From Cornus controversa (taxonomy: Eukaryota > Streptophyta > Magnoliopsida > Cornales > Cornaceae): DNA of 64,000 nucleotides. A program made the translations under genes and the position numbers. Location of the stretch: the NCBI GenBank assembly GCA_026545225.1, contig CM048845.1:16523001-16587000 (forward strand), given 5' to 3'. This document shows, piece by piece, positions 11,394-22,883 of this stretch. The first letter of the stretch is position 1, and each line of letters starts with the position of its first letter. The notes beneath the pieces were generated by a model, which was not told where the DNA came from, ran no database searches, and saw only the letters and a list, made by a program, of their open reading frames with translations.

Positions 11394-12827
11394 TGATTCG
11401 TGTGTGAGTGTGACTCAAAAAGTATATCAATTAAAAATTACCACACTTCGCAATAGAACGAATTCCTTGTAGAATAGGGCTATCGAAAGGAATGGGTATC
11501 GAACCTCAAGGACTGTGGTCTGACTGTGTTGGATATAAGGAATTAATTCTAATTAAATTTAAAAGAAATAAATTCTGATTTTTAAAACTAAATTAACTAA
11601 TGAAGCAATTGAACAAAAGCAAGAAAAACTAAGGAGTGTAGAGAATATAAGATAAGTCTAGGGTAATTGATTTCACCACTAACTTCACAATCAATGGTCA
11701 ATTGAACTAACTATGGGGCATCATATCATGCATAAGTGGTGTCGATGGCTACAAGCTCACCTTCATCCGTCAAGAAGATAACATATAATTAAGGCTAAGT
11801 CATGGACTATCTTCGATTGGCATGGGCCATCTGCCTAACTACTCTAATCTAAGGTGCAGTATGGTTCATCTTCTCTAGGCATAATCCATCAAAGCTTTAA
11901 TAATATATTCAGTAAAAACCATTGTGTAATAATCACTCTCATGATCACAGAAAACAAGAGGGATGAGTTCAATAACAATAATCAAGTATCTAAGACAAGA
12001 TAAGAAATCATTGAAACTGAATTTATAAGACTTTTATTGCTCAATTCAATAATAAGAATCCTCTAAATTACACAATCTATGAATGAATACAAAAATCCCC
12101 AATAATTAGAACAATCAAACCAGTGATGTTTAGTTAGGGCTCCATCAGAACCCTGGTGGCTGAACTAGCCGCTCATGATACGCCTTGTTCTCCAATGATT
12201 CTCTATTCCAAAAGCTCTTCAAAGCTTCTGCCAAGCCTCCTCAATACAGCCCTAATTTGTCACTTTAAATAGCCAAGAGAATACATCAAAGTCCTAATCC
12301 AATTAGGAATTAATTAGGTTTTCCCGCAGCACTAATCAGGTGGGTTTTTTCTGCTGACTTTGGCCCAACTTTTGACCCACTAGAAGTCCGATTTACGGAA
12401 TTTCCGTGAAATACAAAAGTGTGCAGAATCAAATTTCGTTCAACCCCACGCGTAAATTATATCGATTTGACGCTCGGAAATAATACTTCTGGTCCGTTTT
12501 CCAAAACGGGATTAAGACTGCATTATGCGCAGATTTGGGCTTCAGGCCCGAAACCTTCTTAAGCAACTGTAATTCTCTTGGACCTCTTTCTTGGGCTGAG
12601 TTGAGTTAAAATATGGAGTTCAATGGATCCCTTTGATGTAGGCTTCATCCAACCATCTTGCATGTCATCTTTAAAAGCCCAAAATCACGGTTTTAACTGA
12701 AATAATCATTAAGGCCCTGAAAATACAGAAAACACTAAAACAAAGTAAAATAACAAAATAATCTATCACTAAGAGAATAAAATATATAAGTTAAGAGGCT
12801 AGAATGCGTAACATTCAACGCCGATCA
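11394..12827 (-). repeat. 3' LTR of D
   Basis: The minus-strand LTR reads TGATCGGCG to CGAATCA. It is 1434 bp long and matches 17468-18901. Confidence 0.96.
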
Positions 12828-12864
12828 CACCCCCAAACTTACATATTGCTAGTCCCTTAGCAAT
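12828..12864 (-). promoter_or_regulatory. Polypurine tract of D with upstream hairpin
   Basis: On the minus strand, AAGTTTGGGGGTG (12828-12840) directly abuts the 3' LTR. Just upstream is a perfect hairpin with ATTGCTA at 12858-12864, loop AGGGAC at 12852-12857 and TAGCAAT at 12845-12851. Plus-strand DNA synthesis would start at this tract. Confidence 0.9.
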
Positions 12865-14868
12865 AGAATAAAACAAAACTAAAACAAAGAAACTAACAAA
12901 TACTAACTAAACTACCCAACTCCACTTTCGTGGGAGAAACGATTGCATTTAGCATATGCAACAAGCCTTTAAACCCCTAGGTTCCCCCTAGTGGACGAGT
13001 ATAGTCTCGTGAGGGTTTCCAGAAATGTTACCCACAAACATTCAAAATTCTGTTTCAACATTAATCCAAGAAGAAGATTACAATACATAGTTACAAACTT
13101 GCATTCAAGAATAATTTTAAACTTTCAAATTCTATAATTCAAATCAATGGTCCCCACACATAATTCACATCAACATATCTCAAAATAATCAACTCTAGCT
13201 TCCTCGTGTAAAGTGAACTAGCAGTCATCTCATGTAGCATAACCAAGTTCTGAATATATTAAGGCACATACCCCTTCAACTCACTAACTCCCCTTATTGA
13301 ACTCATACTTCCCAACATGCATACATGACTTTTTCATTTTTTTTTTCATCATTCTTTTTTTCATTGCTTTATTGGTTGTGCAATGTCTTGATCTATTAAG
13401 CTTTCTGAAAGATCCATGTAGCAAGCTTTCGGTCAATGACTCCCAAGCCAGATGGCTTTAGGGCACTAGGCTTTAAGATACCCCGAAGACCTAATTACTC
13501 GAATCAGTCAGGCTACAAATCAAGACAACCAATGCTCATCTTTTCTCACCTTTTCACTTTTGACGCGAACACTCCGTGCTTCCTGAGGCATAGAGGCCCG
13601 GTTACTCATGAAAAGGATCAAATTGATTTGCTTATTCATCACTTTTTTTTCTTTTTTCTTTTTCTTCTTTTTTTTTCTTTTTCATTGAAGTCAAGTAAAA
13701 CACATCATTGGTACTCATTCTCAAGAGATACTAATTAATATCAAGCATATGTAACTCAATAACTCAAAACATAGATTTATACCTCACAAAATTATGCTAG
13801 TGTGTTTGTGCATGTAAGGAAACTAAAATCAATCACTTCAAAACATGTTATTGCAAATCATGATTAAAACCACTTAATTTAAACCACAGTTTTCAAAAAT
13901 TTCAAACATACTCAAAAATTGCAAGTTAAGCACCTACATAAGGTATTAATCCCTTGAATGATGTCAAAACATTCTATCTAAAAATAAAACAAAAGAAAAT
14001 AAAAAATAAACTAAGAAAATAAAATAAATAAAAATCCTAAAACAAGAAGAATTTCACACAAATTTCCCCCCATATTGCAATAAAGCACAAAAATAGGCAT
14101 CGCCTCACCCCCAAACTTAAACTGTACATTGTCCTCAATGTACTATCAATCAAAGCATAGAGAGGAGTAAGAACGATAATACCAGGAATCCGGAGAATGA
14201 GTGGCAAGAAAATAGAGCACACCAAGTTGTATGAAGGCAATGCAAGCACACCCCCAAACTTGGATGTTACAACCTGTCAAAATAAACCACTATACCCCAA
14301 AGACCAAGTGAAATAGTATGGGTGAAAATAAATATGAAATAAATTTTTTTTTTTTTTTTTTTTGAAACTAAATAAAAAAAATAATATGAAAAACAAAATA
14401 AAGAAAAGAAAATTAAAAATAAAAATAAAAATACAAAAGATAGTTACCTCCGAAAAAAATCAAGGAAAAGGTGGTGCCGAAGCATCTAAGTCATGGCCGG
14501 AATGTTGCACCAAAATCAACCAACTAGCCCACAATGAATGAACAATGTCCTCCCCCAAACTTGTAGCACAAAACCTCTCAAAGAAATCCAACCAATTTTT
14601 CAAACAAAGTCTACTTCCTTGTGAAGAAGAAACTTGAGAAAATTGATCATTTAATGAGGATGGAGAAAAATAGATTGGAATGGATGATGATGGTGAGGAA
14701 TGATGATGATCAAGTAGTGTTATGGAAGATTTTTAGAGTGTATTTTGATGTTGGAGAGGCACAAAAAGTCACCAAAGTGATGTATTTTCAAGTGGGAGCA
14801 AGTAGGTCACAAAGAGGGGTCTGAAAATAGACAAAAAGGATCAAATTGGGCCTTCAGGGCCTGGGCGA
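12865..14868 (-). other. 3' non-coding block of D
   Basis: About 2 kb without a real gene. It holds the conserved 3' block near 13395-13600, a long pyrimidine tract near 13640-13685, internal polypurine-tract copies at 14106-14118, 14249-14261 and 14551-14562, a perfect hairpin at 14124-14143 and a poly(A/T) run at 14343-14363. The block aligns with the DNA downstream of the third ORF in B and F. The third ORF itself is not present. Confidence 0.8.
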
Positions 14869-15060
14869 TCGATCCCCCTAGGGCTGGGCGATCGATCGCC
14901 CAGCTGGTTGGTCTCCCAGCTTGGGAAAAAATGGGGGCGATCGATCCCCCCTTGCTTGGGCGATCGATCCCCCCAGCTGATGCCTGTGAAGCCTCCATCG
15001 CCCAGGGTCGACCGGGACATGTATTTTTGGAGTCTCTATCGCCCAAGGTCGACCGAGAGC
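14869..15060 (-). repeat. Palindrome array of D (GGGCGATCGATCGCCC type)
   Basis: Several copies of the 16-bp perfect palindrome GGGCGATCGATCGCCC and variants are present, along with two copies of a GGTCGACC-containing unit (TCGACCTTGGGCGAT on the minus strand). One copy at 14883-14904 extends to 22 bp. Similar arrays sit at the same relative place in B, E, F and G. Confidence 0.85.
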
Positions 15061-15321
15061 TCGTTTTTTCACCCGTCTTGAGTCCAAATACCTCGGTACA
15101 CCTCTTGGCATCCTCCGGAAGCAACTTATACATCAAAAACTCAAAGAAAAAACATTAAAACGCAACTAGAATTGAAAGAAACTAAAGAAAAACATAAACT
15201 AAAAATAAAAATAAAATAAAAATAAAAATAAAAGAAAACTAAAGAAATTAAAGGATAGAAATACATACTAATCCTACAATTTAACGTCCGTAGGAGACGG
15301 TCATCAACTTGAATTGAAAGT
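15061..15321 (-). other. Linker between gag and palindrome array in D
   Basis: An A-rich stretch with repeated AAAATA units on the plus strand. It matches the DNA downstream of pol in B and E. Nothing coding is seen. Confidence 0.6.
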
Positions 15322-17160
15322 TCATCCAATGCCACATCTCTTGAGGAGATTTAACTTTGTCCCTCCTATATGATCCTCACCTTCTTGTACCAAACCGAAA
15401 GAAATTGGAATGGTGTCATTGGCTTTGAAAAACACATCTCTCTCCATTGACGGAACATGTTTCAATTTTACCCATGGAGGAGACTCTAATGATGGCATCG
15501 GAGGAGTGCTAGAAAGAATAGGCAATGGCTCAATCGGAATCCTCCAAGGTGGAGTATTTTTCATGGCCACTACATCAAGTAAATCATTCACCCCCTCAAT
15601 GGGCTTCTCAACATCATGTGATAGAGCAACCGGATCAACTTCTTCAACATAATCATCAAAGTCATCCATGAAGAAACAATCACTCTCATCTAGAGGATGT
15701 TGAATGACATTAAAAATATTCAATTTCATCTTAGGCTCATAAGAAATTTCAGCATTAGAACTCTTTGTCACCTCTTCTTCATCAAGCTTCTTCTCCCCCA
15801 CGTTGTTGTCACTTATTTCTCCACTTCTAAAAGTGGTGATGGCTTGAAATTGTTCATGGTGTGGGTTGCTCAAAGAAGAAATATTGTCGAGGACATGAAC
15901 CCCTCTTGGGTTGGCAACTGGTTGAGTTGGTAGTTTCCCCTCTTCTCTTCTACTCAAGGTATTGACAAGTTGTCCAAACTGAGATTCCAGTTTGGCAATC
16001 GACTGAGAGTGAGAGTGAACCAATTGAATAGTGGATTGAAGTGTTGCTGCAGTAGCTTCCACCATCTCAACAATAGAGTCAAGCTTCTCAAGTTTTTCTA
16101 GGACAATTGTCATCTTGTCCTCAATGGCTGAATACCTCTGTGCCATAGGAACTTGTTCTTGATATGATTGTGAAGGCACATAGTTCTGAGGTTGAAAAGT
16201 GGGCTGAATTGCTGCCCCTTGCTCTTGTGGAAGATCAAAAAATTGCCCAAGTGAAGGACAATTATTGACATGGTGCATAGGACTAGAGCAAAAATCACAT
16301 GGCTCATAAATAGAAGGATAAGAAGATGGATTTGGCACTTGACCAACCGCCATGAGTTGCACCACTCTCTGTGACACAGCATCCACAATGGTAGACATAG
16401 CATCTGCAGACCCAATCTTAAAAATATCATCTACCTTCCTTGTATTGGATGGTCTGCTCGAACGAGATGAAGACACATGTTGCAAAGAATTGTCACTGAG
16501 ATTCTCGAACAAAGTCCATGCTTCATCTTCACTTTTTAACATGAAAGTACCACCACATGATGCGTCCACCATCTGTCTGTTACTTTCTGTAAGCCCCTCA
16601 TAGAAACACTGCACTAACTGCCATATTGGAACTTGATGATGAGGACACTTCCTAAGAAGGTCCTTGAATCTTTCCCATGCCTCAAAAAATTGTTCCCCCT
16701 CAAATTGAGAGAAACTAGTGATAGCACGTCTGAATTGATTGGTCCTCCCTATCGGAAAATATTTCTTCAAAAACTCATTTTGCATTTGAGTCCATGTAGT
16801 GATAGAACTCACCGGTAGAGATCTGAACCAATACTTGGCCTTCTCTTTCAAAGAGAATGGAAAGAGTCGCATCCGAAAAGCATCTTCTGAGAAGTTATGA
16901 ATTTTTGTTAATGAGCAAACTTCTAAAAATTCATCCAAGTGCTTGTACGGATCCTCATGAGTCAACCCAAAATAAGATGGCAACATATGAATGATACTGG
17001 GCTTGATCTCATAGTTTTGGGCAGTGATATTAGGCAATTGAAATTCAGCTGGCGAATTGTATGTCTCTGGAACATAGTAATCTCTAAGAAGTCTCGCCTT
17101 ATCCACAACAGCATTAGGCACAATATTGTTGTCCTCATTATTACCACGCACACCATCCAT
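15322..17160 (-). CDS. gag: Gag polyprotein of element D (612 aa)
   Basis: A single uninterrupted frame. Residues around 90-190 form the retrotransposon gag core, with DPYKHLDEFLEVC, RLFPFSLKEKAKYWF and FLKKYFPIGRTNQFRRA. A canonical CX2CX4HX4C zinc knuckle lies near residues 285-300 (CDFCSSPMHHVNNC). A coiled coil follows (HSQSIAKLESQFGQLVNTL). The last 130 residues match the linker that in other family 1 copies lies after the protease. The start at 17160 gives MDGVRGNNED ahead of the conserved RLLRDYYVPETY. It is a structural protein that would assemble particles and package element RNA. It looks whole and is probably recently functional as Gag. Confidence 0.93.
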   Translation of the reverse strand: MDGVRGNNEDNNIVPNAVVDKARLLRDYYVPETYNSPAEFQLPNITAQNYEIKPSIIHMLPSYFGLTHEDPYKHLDEFLEVCSLTKIHNFSEDAFRMRLFPFSLKEKAKYWFRSLPVSSITTWTQMQNEFLKKYFPIGRTNQFRRAITSFSQFEGEQFFEAWERFKDLLRKCPHHQVPIWQLVQCFYEGLTESNRQMVDASCGGTFMLKSEDEAWTLFENLSDNSLQHVSSSRSSRPSNTRKVDDIFKIGSADAMSTIVDAVSQRVVQLMAVGQVPNPSSYPSIYEPCDFCSSPMHHVNNCPSLGQFFDLPQEQGAAIQPTFQPQNYVPSQSYQEQVPMAQRYSAIEDKMTIVLEKLEKLDSIVEMVEATAATLQSTIQLVHSHSQSIAKLESQFGQLVNTLSRREEGKLPTQPVANPRGVHVLDNISSLSNPHHEQFQAITTFRSGEISDNNVGEKKLDEEEVTKSSNAEISYEPKMKLNIFNVIQHPLDESDCFFMDDFDDYVEEVDPVALSHDVEKPIEGVNDLLDVVAMKNTPPWRIPIEPLPILSSTPPMPSLESPPWVKLKHVPSMERDVFFKANDTIPISFGLVQEGEDHIGGTKLNLLKRCGIG

Positions 17161-17444
17161 GATGTCAATAATCTCTTCCTCTTTCTCAATGGTATGGTGA
17201 TTGAAGTACCGGAAAAGAAAAGAAAAGAAAAAAATAAAAAAATTAGGTTAGTAGCAAATAAAAAAATAAAAAAAAAAAATAAAATAAAACTAATTAGTAA
17301 CTGAAAAGAAAACAAAAAAAAATAAAATAAAATAAAATAAAAGAAAATAAAAAAATAAAAGAAAATTAAAAAAATAAAAAAAAATTCCTAAACTAAAAAT
17401 CCAATTAGAACTAATTCTAAAAATCCAAACAATCAAATAGACAG
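17161..17444 (-). other. A-rich leader of D
   Basis: A very A-rich stretch on the plus strand (repeated AAAATAAAAT), T-rich on the element's own strand. It is the untranslated leader between the primer site and gag. Lines of hydrophobic codons here are caused by the T-rich composition. Confidence 0.7.
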
Positions 17445-17462
17445 TCCCCGGCAACGGCGCCA
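17445..17462 (-). other. Primer-binding site of D (tRNA-Asp)
   Basis: Minus strand TGGCGCCGTTGCCGGGGA is a perfect 18-base match to the tRNA-Asp 3' end complement, five bases inside the 5' LTR. Confidence 0.95.
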
Positions 17463-17467
17463 AAAAT

Positions 17468-18901
17468 TGATTCGTGTGTGAGTGTGACTCAAAAAGTATA
17501 TCAATTAAAAATTACCACACTTCGCAATAGAACGAATTCCTTGTAGAATAGGGCTATCGAAAGGAATGGGTATCGAACCTCAAGGACTGTGGTCTGACTG
17601 TGTTGGATATAAGGAATTAATTCTAATTAAATTTAAAAGAAATAAATTCTGATTTTTAAAACTAAATTAACTAATGAAGCAATTGAACAAAAGCAAGAAA
17701 AACTAAGGAGTGTAGAGAATATAAGATAAGTCTAGGGTAATTGATTTCACCACTAACTTCACAATCAATGGTCAATTGAACTAACTATGGGGCATCATAT
17801 CATGCATAAGTGGTGTCGATGGCTACAAGCTCACCTTCATCCGTCAAGAAGATAACATATAATTAAGGCTAAGTCATGGACTATCTTCGATTGGCATGGG
17901 CCATCTGCCTAACTACTCTAATCTAAGGTGCAGTATGGTTCATCTTCTCTAGGCATAATCCATCAAAGCTTTAATAATATATTCAGTAAAAACCATTGTG
18001 TAATAATCACTCTCATGATCACAGAAAACAAGAGGGATGAGTTCAATAACAATAATCAAGTATCTAAGACAAGATAAGAAATCATTGAAACTGAATTTAT
18101 AAGACTTTTATTGCTCAATTCAATAATAAGAATCCTCTAAATTACACAATCTATGAATGAATACAAAAATCCCCAATAATTAGAACAATCAAACCAGTGA
18201 TGTTTAGTTAGGGCTCCATCAGAACCCTGGTGGCTGAACTAGCCGCTCATGATACGCCTTGTTCTCCAATGATTCTCTATTCCAAAAGCTCTTCAAAGCT
18301 TCTGCCAAGCCTCCTCAATACAGCCCTAATTTGTCACTTTAAATAGCCAAGAGAATACATCAAAGTCCTAATCCAATTAGGAATTAATTAGGTTTTCCCG
18401 CAGCACTAATCAGGTGGGTTTTTTCTGCTGACTTTGGCCCAACTTTTGACCCACTAGAAGTCCGATTTACGGAATTTCCGTGAAATACAAAAGTGTGCAG
18501 AATCAAATTTCGTTCAACCCCACGCGTAAATTATATCGATTTGACGCTCGGAAATAATACTTCTGGTCCGTTTTCCAAAACGGGATTAAGACTGCATTAT
18601 GCGCAGATTTGGGCTTCAGGCCCGAAACCTTCTTAAGCAACTGTAATTCTCTTGGACCTCTTTCTTGGGCTGAGTTGAGTTAAAATATGGAGTTCAATGG
18701 ATCCCTTTGATGTAGGCTTCATCCAACCATCTTGCATGTCATCTTTAAAAGCCCAAAATCACGGTTTTAACTGAAATAATCATTAAGGCCCTGAAAATAC
18801 AGAAAACACTAAAACAAAGTAAAATAACAAAATAATCTATCACTAAGAGAATAAAATATATAAGTTAAGAGGCTAGAATGCGTAACATTCAACGCCGATC
18901 A
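17468..18901 (-). repeat. 5' LTR of D
   Basis: This 1434-bp LTR matches 11394-12827 throughout the stretches compared. It ends at the ACCAC duplication. Confidence 0.96.
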
Positions 18902-18906
18902 ACCAC
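18902..18906. repeat. Right target-site duplication of D (ACCAC)
   Basis: It matches 11389-11393. Element C coding sequence continues straight after it. Confidence 0.95.
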
Positions 18907-20620
18907 CTTTGTCAAATGCTTCCCAAACTCCTTCTCTCGTATCCCCACCACAACTTGAGCTTAAGCCTCTTCCAGCTACTCTCAAGTATGCTTTCTTAGG
19001 CTGCAATAAGACCCTCCCAGTCATCATTGCCTCCAATCTCACTAATGAACAAGAGAGGGAACTTCTCAAAGTGCTAGAAGAGCACAAGGAAGTCATAGGA
19101 TGGAGTGTTGCTGATCTAAAAGGAATAGATCCTTCCATATGTATGCACCGTATACACTTGGAAGAGGATGCAAAGACCTCACGAGAGGCACAACGTCGAT
19201 TAAATTCAAATATGAAAGACGTTGTAATGAAGGAGGTTATGAAATTGTTAGATGCAGGAATCATTTACCCCATCTCAGATAGCAAGTGGGTTAGCCCTAC
19301 TCAAGTGGTACCCAAGAAATCAGGCATCACTATGCAACCAAATGACAAGGGTGAGTTAATTCCTCAGCGCACCACCACAGGATGGAGAGTGTGCATAGAC
19401 TATAGGAAACTCAACCTAGTAACTAGGAAAGATCATTTCCCACTCCCATTCATTGATCAAATCCTAGAGAAGCTAGCAGGCCAAAGTTTCTTTTATTTTC
19501 TAGATGGATATTCTGGATACCAAGAGAAAACCACTTTCACATGTCCATTCGGTACATTCACTTATAGTCGCATGCCTTTTGGGTTATGCAATGCACCTGC
19601 AACTTTCCAAAGGTGTATGGTGTCTATCTTTTCTGACATGGTGGAAAACTTCTTGGAAGTATTCATGGATGCTTTTCTGTCTTTGGACCTTCATTCGAAT
19701 CTTGCCTCCATAATTTGTCCCATGTTCTTACACGATGTCAAGAGATAAATCTCATCCTCAGTTGGGAAAAGAGCCATTTCATGGTTGAAGAGGGCATAGT
19801 CCTAGGGTATATTGTGTCCAAAAGAGGAAAAGAAGTTGACAAAACCAAGATTGAACTTATTTCCAAACTTCCTCCACCATCAACAGTGAGAGAAATTCGT
19901 TCATTCCTTGGGCATGCAGGTTTTTACCATCGCTTCATCAAGGATTTTAGCAAGATCTCTCGACCATTGTGTCGCCTTCTTGAAAAAGTGTCTTGTTTTA
20001 CGTTTGATGCAGCATGCCTTGAAGCTTTTGAGAAGCTGCGCGTGTTGCTTACACAAGCTCCAATACTCATTCCTCCAAATTGGGCTCTCCCATTTGAGGT
20101 GATGTGTGATGCATCCGACTATGCAATGGGTGCAGTTTTAGGGCAATGTGTGGATAAATTTCCTCATGCAATCTATTATGCAAGCAAAACACTTTCTGAA
20201 GTCCAAATAAATTATACCACAACAAAAAAGGAATTGCTTGCTGTGGTGTGTGCTTTAGACAAATTTTGAGCTTACCTCTTAGGTTCAAAGGTCATTGTCT
20301 AATCTGATCATGCTGCCCTCCGGCATCTTTTGGCAAAGAAGGACACCAAACCCCGACTGATCCGATGGATACTCTTGTTACAAGAGTTTAATTTTGAGAT
20401 TAGAGATAAAAAGGGAACAGAAAATGTAGTGGCAGATCACCTTTCTAGGATTATCATAGAGACTCTAAGTGATCCACTCCCAGTTTGTGAATCCTTTTTG
20501 GATGAGCAACTTTTTGAAGTCTCTCACGAGAGCACTCCTTGGTATGCGGACATTGTCAATTTTTTGGCAACCGGCAAAATTTCGTCCTCTTGGACCAAGC
20601 AAGAGAAGGATCGTTTCTTC
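18907..20620 (+). pseudogene. pol: Reverse transcriptase and RNase H region of C
   Basis: Athila RT landmarks run in order: LPATLKYAFLG, then IGWSVADLKGIDPS, then [12 protein letters not shown], then [16 protein letters not shown], then the catalytic box region near 19660, then GHAGFYHRFIKDFS. RNase H follows with [29 protein letters not shown], a DHAALRHLL block and [16 protein letters not shown] copies element RNA into DNA, and RNase H removes the RNA strand and leaves polypurine primers. Order and length fit Athila pol. It is broken in a few places. Confidence 0.93.
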
Positions 20621-21838
20621 TCCCAATCTAGATCATATTATTAGGACGATCCTCAACTCTTCAAATATTGCCCCGATCAGTTAATTCAAAAATGTGTCCC
20701 CGACATTGAATTACAAAGCATTTTAAAATTTTGTCATACACTTGGTGGAGGATATTTTAGTGCAAAGAAAATCGTAGCAAAAATCCTTCAATGCGGGTTT
20801 TTCTGGCCAACACTTCATCGGGACGCATATTCGTTCTGCCGCTCTTGTGAGCGATGCCAGCGCCTCGGTGCAATGTCCCGCAAAGACATGATGCCTCTCA
20901 CCCCCATTCTAATTGTTGAGATATTTGATGTATGGGGCATCGATTTCATGGGACCCTTCCCATCATCCTTTGGTCATGAGTACATACTTGTGGTGGTGGA
21001 CTACGTATCTAAATGGATAGAGGCTGTGGCTACCAAGTTCAATGTTCACGTAGTCGTGGTCAAGTTTATACAAGCTAATATATTTAGTCGATTTGGCATG
21101 CCATGAGCCCTCATCAGTGATGGAGGTAAGCATTTCTGTAATCGATTCCTCTGAACCCTTCTCACCAAATACTCCGTCACATATAAAGTAGCCACACCTT
21201 ACCATCCTCAAACCAGTGGACAAGTGGAAGTATCCAATAGGGAAATAAAGAATATTCTTGAAAAGATAATTCGGCCTGACCGGAAAGATTGGTCATTACG
21301 CTTAAATGATGCACTATGGGCCTACCGAACTGCGTATAAAACTTCCATTGGAATGTCACCTTACCGGTTAGTATATGGAAAAGCTTGCCATCTTCCGGTG
21401 GAATTAGAGTACGAGGCTATATGGGCCACTAAAGCGTTCAACTTTGACATGAAATTAGCCAGCTCAAATCGAAGGCTTCAAGTTAATGAATTGGAAGAAT
21501 TACGACATGATGCGTATGAAAATGCTAAAATCTACAAGGAAAGGTCTAAGGCCTTTCATGATCGCAATATTAGAGTCAAAACATTTTCTCTGGGATAAAA
21601 GGTATGGTTGTACAATTCACGGTTCCGTTTGTTCCCTGGAAAGCTCCGCTCTCGGTGGGATGGCCCATTTCTGGTACATTCTGTTACTCCTCATGGAGCG
21701 GTGGAATTAAAAGATACTAAGGAAGGCACATTTTTCAAAGTCAATGGACAACGGTTAAAATCATGTGTGGATGACCAAGCTAGAATGGAGTATGTGGATG
21801 TCGTCAATTTGACGGATCCCATCTATGTTGACTCGTAA
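20621..21838 (+). pseudogene. Integrase region of C
   Basis: An HHCC zinc finger is seen near 20730-20870 (HTLGGGYF, then HRDAY, then CRSCERCQ). The DDE core has [35 protein letters not shown] and [21 protein letters not shown]-terminal GPF module ([15 protein letters not shown]) is followed by [13 protein letters not shown] and the pol end LTDPIYVDS. This is the only Athila integrase in the window. It catalyses cDNA insertion and makes 5-bp duplications of the kind seen around B, C, D and H. It is degraded. Confidence 0.92.
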
Positions 21839-22883
21839 AGTTAATCCAAACGTCAAGCCATAGACGTACAATTTGGCGCGACCATGGTAGCTATCATGCA
21901 TCCATGAAGTCCCTCTAATCCAAATCAAATTTGTATCTAAGTGTTGTAAATTAGGGATAGATAGGTATCAAATGAGGTGAAATCAAAAATTCTGCAATCA
22001 TCATTTCGATCATGCAAAATGGACATTTCGCATAATCGAAATCTCGATTGTGCGAAATCCACATTTCGCACAATCAAAATTTGGAAGAAAATTTAAGAAA
22101 CTCTACAGAGTGCAAAGTCCCGAGAGGTGAATTCCTTTGATAGCATTTCGATAGCAATTTTGCACAATCAAGATTTCGATTATGCGAAACCTTAATTTCG
22201 CACAATCGAGATCTCGATTGTGCGAAATCCACATTTTGTACAATTGAAAAGGGCACGCGGACAGCACATGCGCGAACTTATAAGTTTAAAAACTGACCCT
22301 TCACATTCATTTCACTCTTATTCGCGAGACCAACTCTTCCATCCCTCTCAGCTGAGCATCCCAAACCCCTCACGCCATTCATCGCCGTTCTCAACCATCC
22401 ACGAAGGCACATCCACTGCGATCCTCCTTCTCGCACGGTTTGGCAGCGTTTCTTTCGATAAGTGTAGTTACATATTTTTCATTGCTTCTCTTTCACTTTC
22501 CTTGGGTTAGTTGATTGCATGGGCATGACTAGGGAGAGGAAGCATGTGTTTCAATGGATAAATGTCATTACTGTATTTGATTATGATGCTGGGTATGCCT
22601 TGTGCACACGAACACATGGGGTGGGATAGAAACGAGAGAACTGTTCGGTTGGGGTGCATTGGGATGATTGGGTGCGTGTCTTATATCGATGTGAGTCATG
22701 GGAGATTTAGATTTTGCTTTGAGCATGAACGAAGTCCGCAGTTTAAATGGCTTTCGCCATTCCTGGTGATTTTTGGTAAGCCGCCGTGAGCATGTTTTGG
22801 AATGCATGTCTTGATGCCCCGACTTTGAGCATTTTTCTTTTATATTTACTTCATTTTGGAATAGTTGTAGACAGTCCTGGGTT
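21839..22883 (+). other. Linker between pol and third ORF of C, with repeat array
   Basis: About 1 kb without a gene. Bases 21985-22250 hold an array of diverged CGATTGTGCGAAAT / ATTTCGCACAATCG motifs in both orientations, which can pair with each other. The same motif is in C's LTRs. The remainder holds CT-rich sequence and nothing recognised. Confidence 0.75.

Larger units (their letters stand above)
11394..18901 (-). mobile_element. Element D: very young gag-only Athila family 1 element
   Basis: Element D is bounded by ACCAC. LTRs are 11394-12827 and 17468-18901, each 1434 bp, and I saw no difference over the long stretches compared. On the minus strand the order is LTR, perfect tRNA-Asp primer site, A-rich leader, one long gag ORF, palindrome linker, 3' non-coding block, polypurine tract and LTR. 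No protease, RT, RNase H, integrase or third ORF is seen. It matches the class of gag-carrying non-autonomous elements known in plants as TR-GAG. Identical LTRs mean a very recent insertion, which must have used pol enzymes supplied in trans. Confidence 0.96.

Noticed and set aside
13436-13738. Plus-strand 100-codon frame in D's 3' block
   Set aside because: It runs antisense to the element through the conserved non-coding block and a pyrimidine tract, with no conserved protein across copies.
14037-14249. Minus-strand 70-codon frame in D, similar frames at 34493-34735 and 57986-58224
   Set aside because: Related frames occur in D, B and F, but they cover the hairpin and polypurine-tract region. 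The conservation is better explained by those nucleotide signals, and no domain is recognised.
16962-17315. Hydrophobic minus-strand frame overlapping the D leader
   Set aside because: The F- and L-rich part comes from a T-rich leader on that strand. The rest overlaps the real gag frame out of phase.
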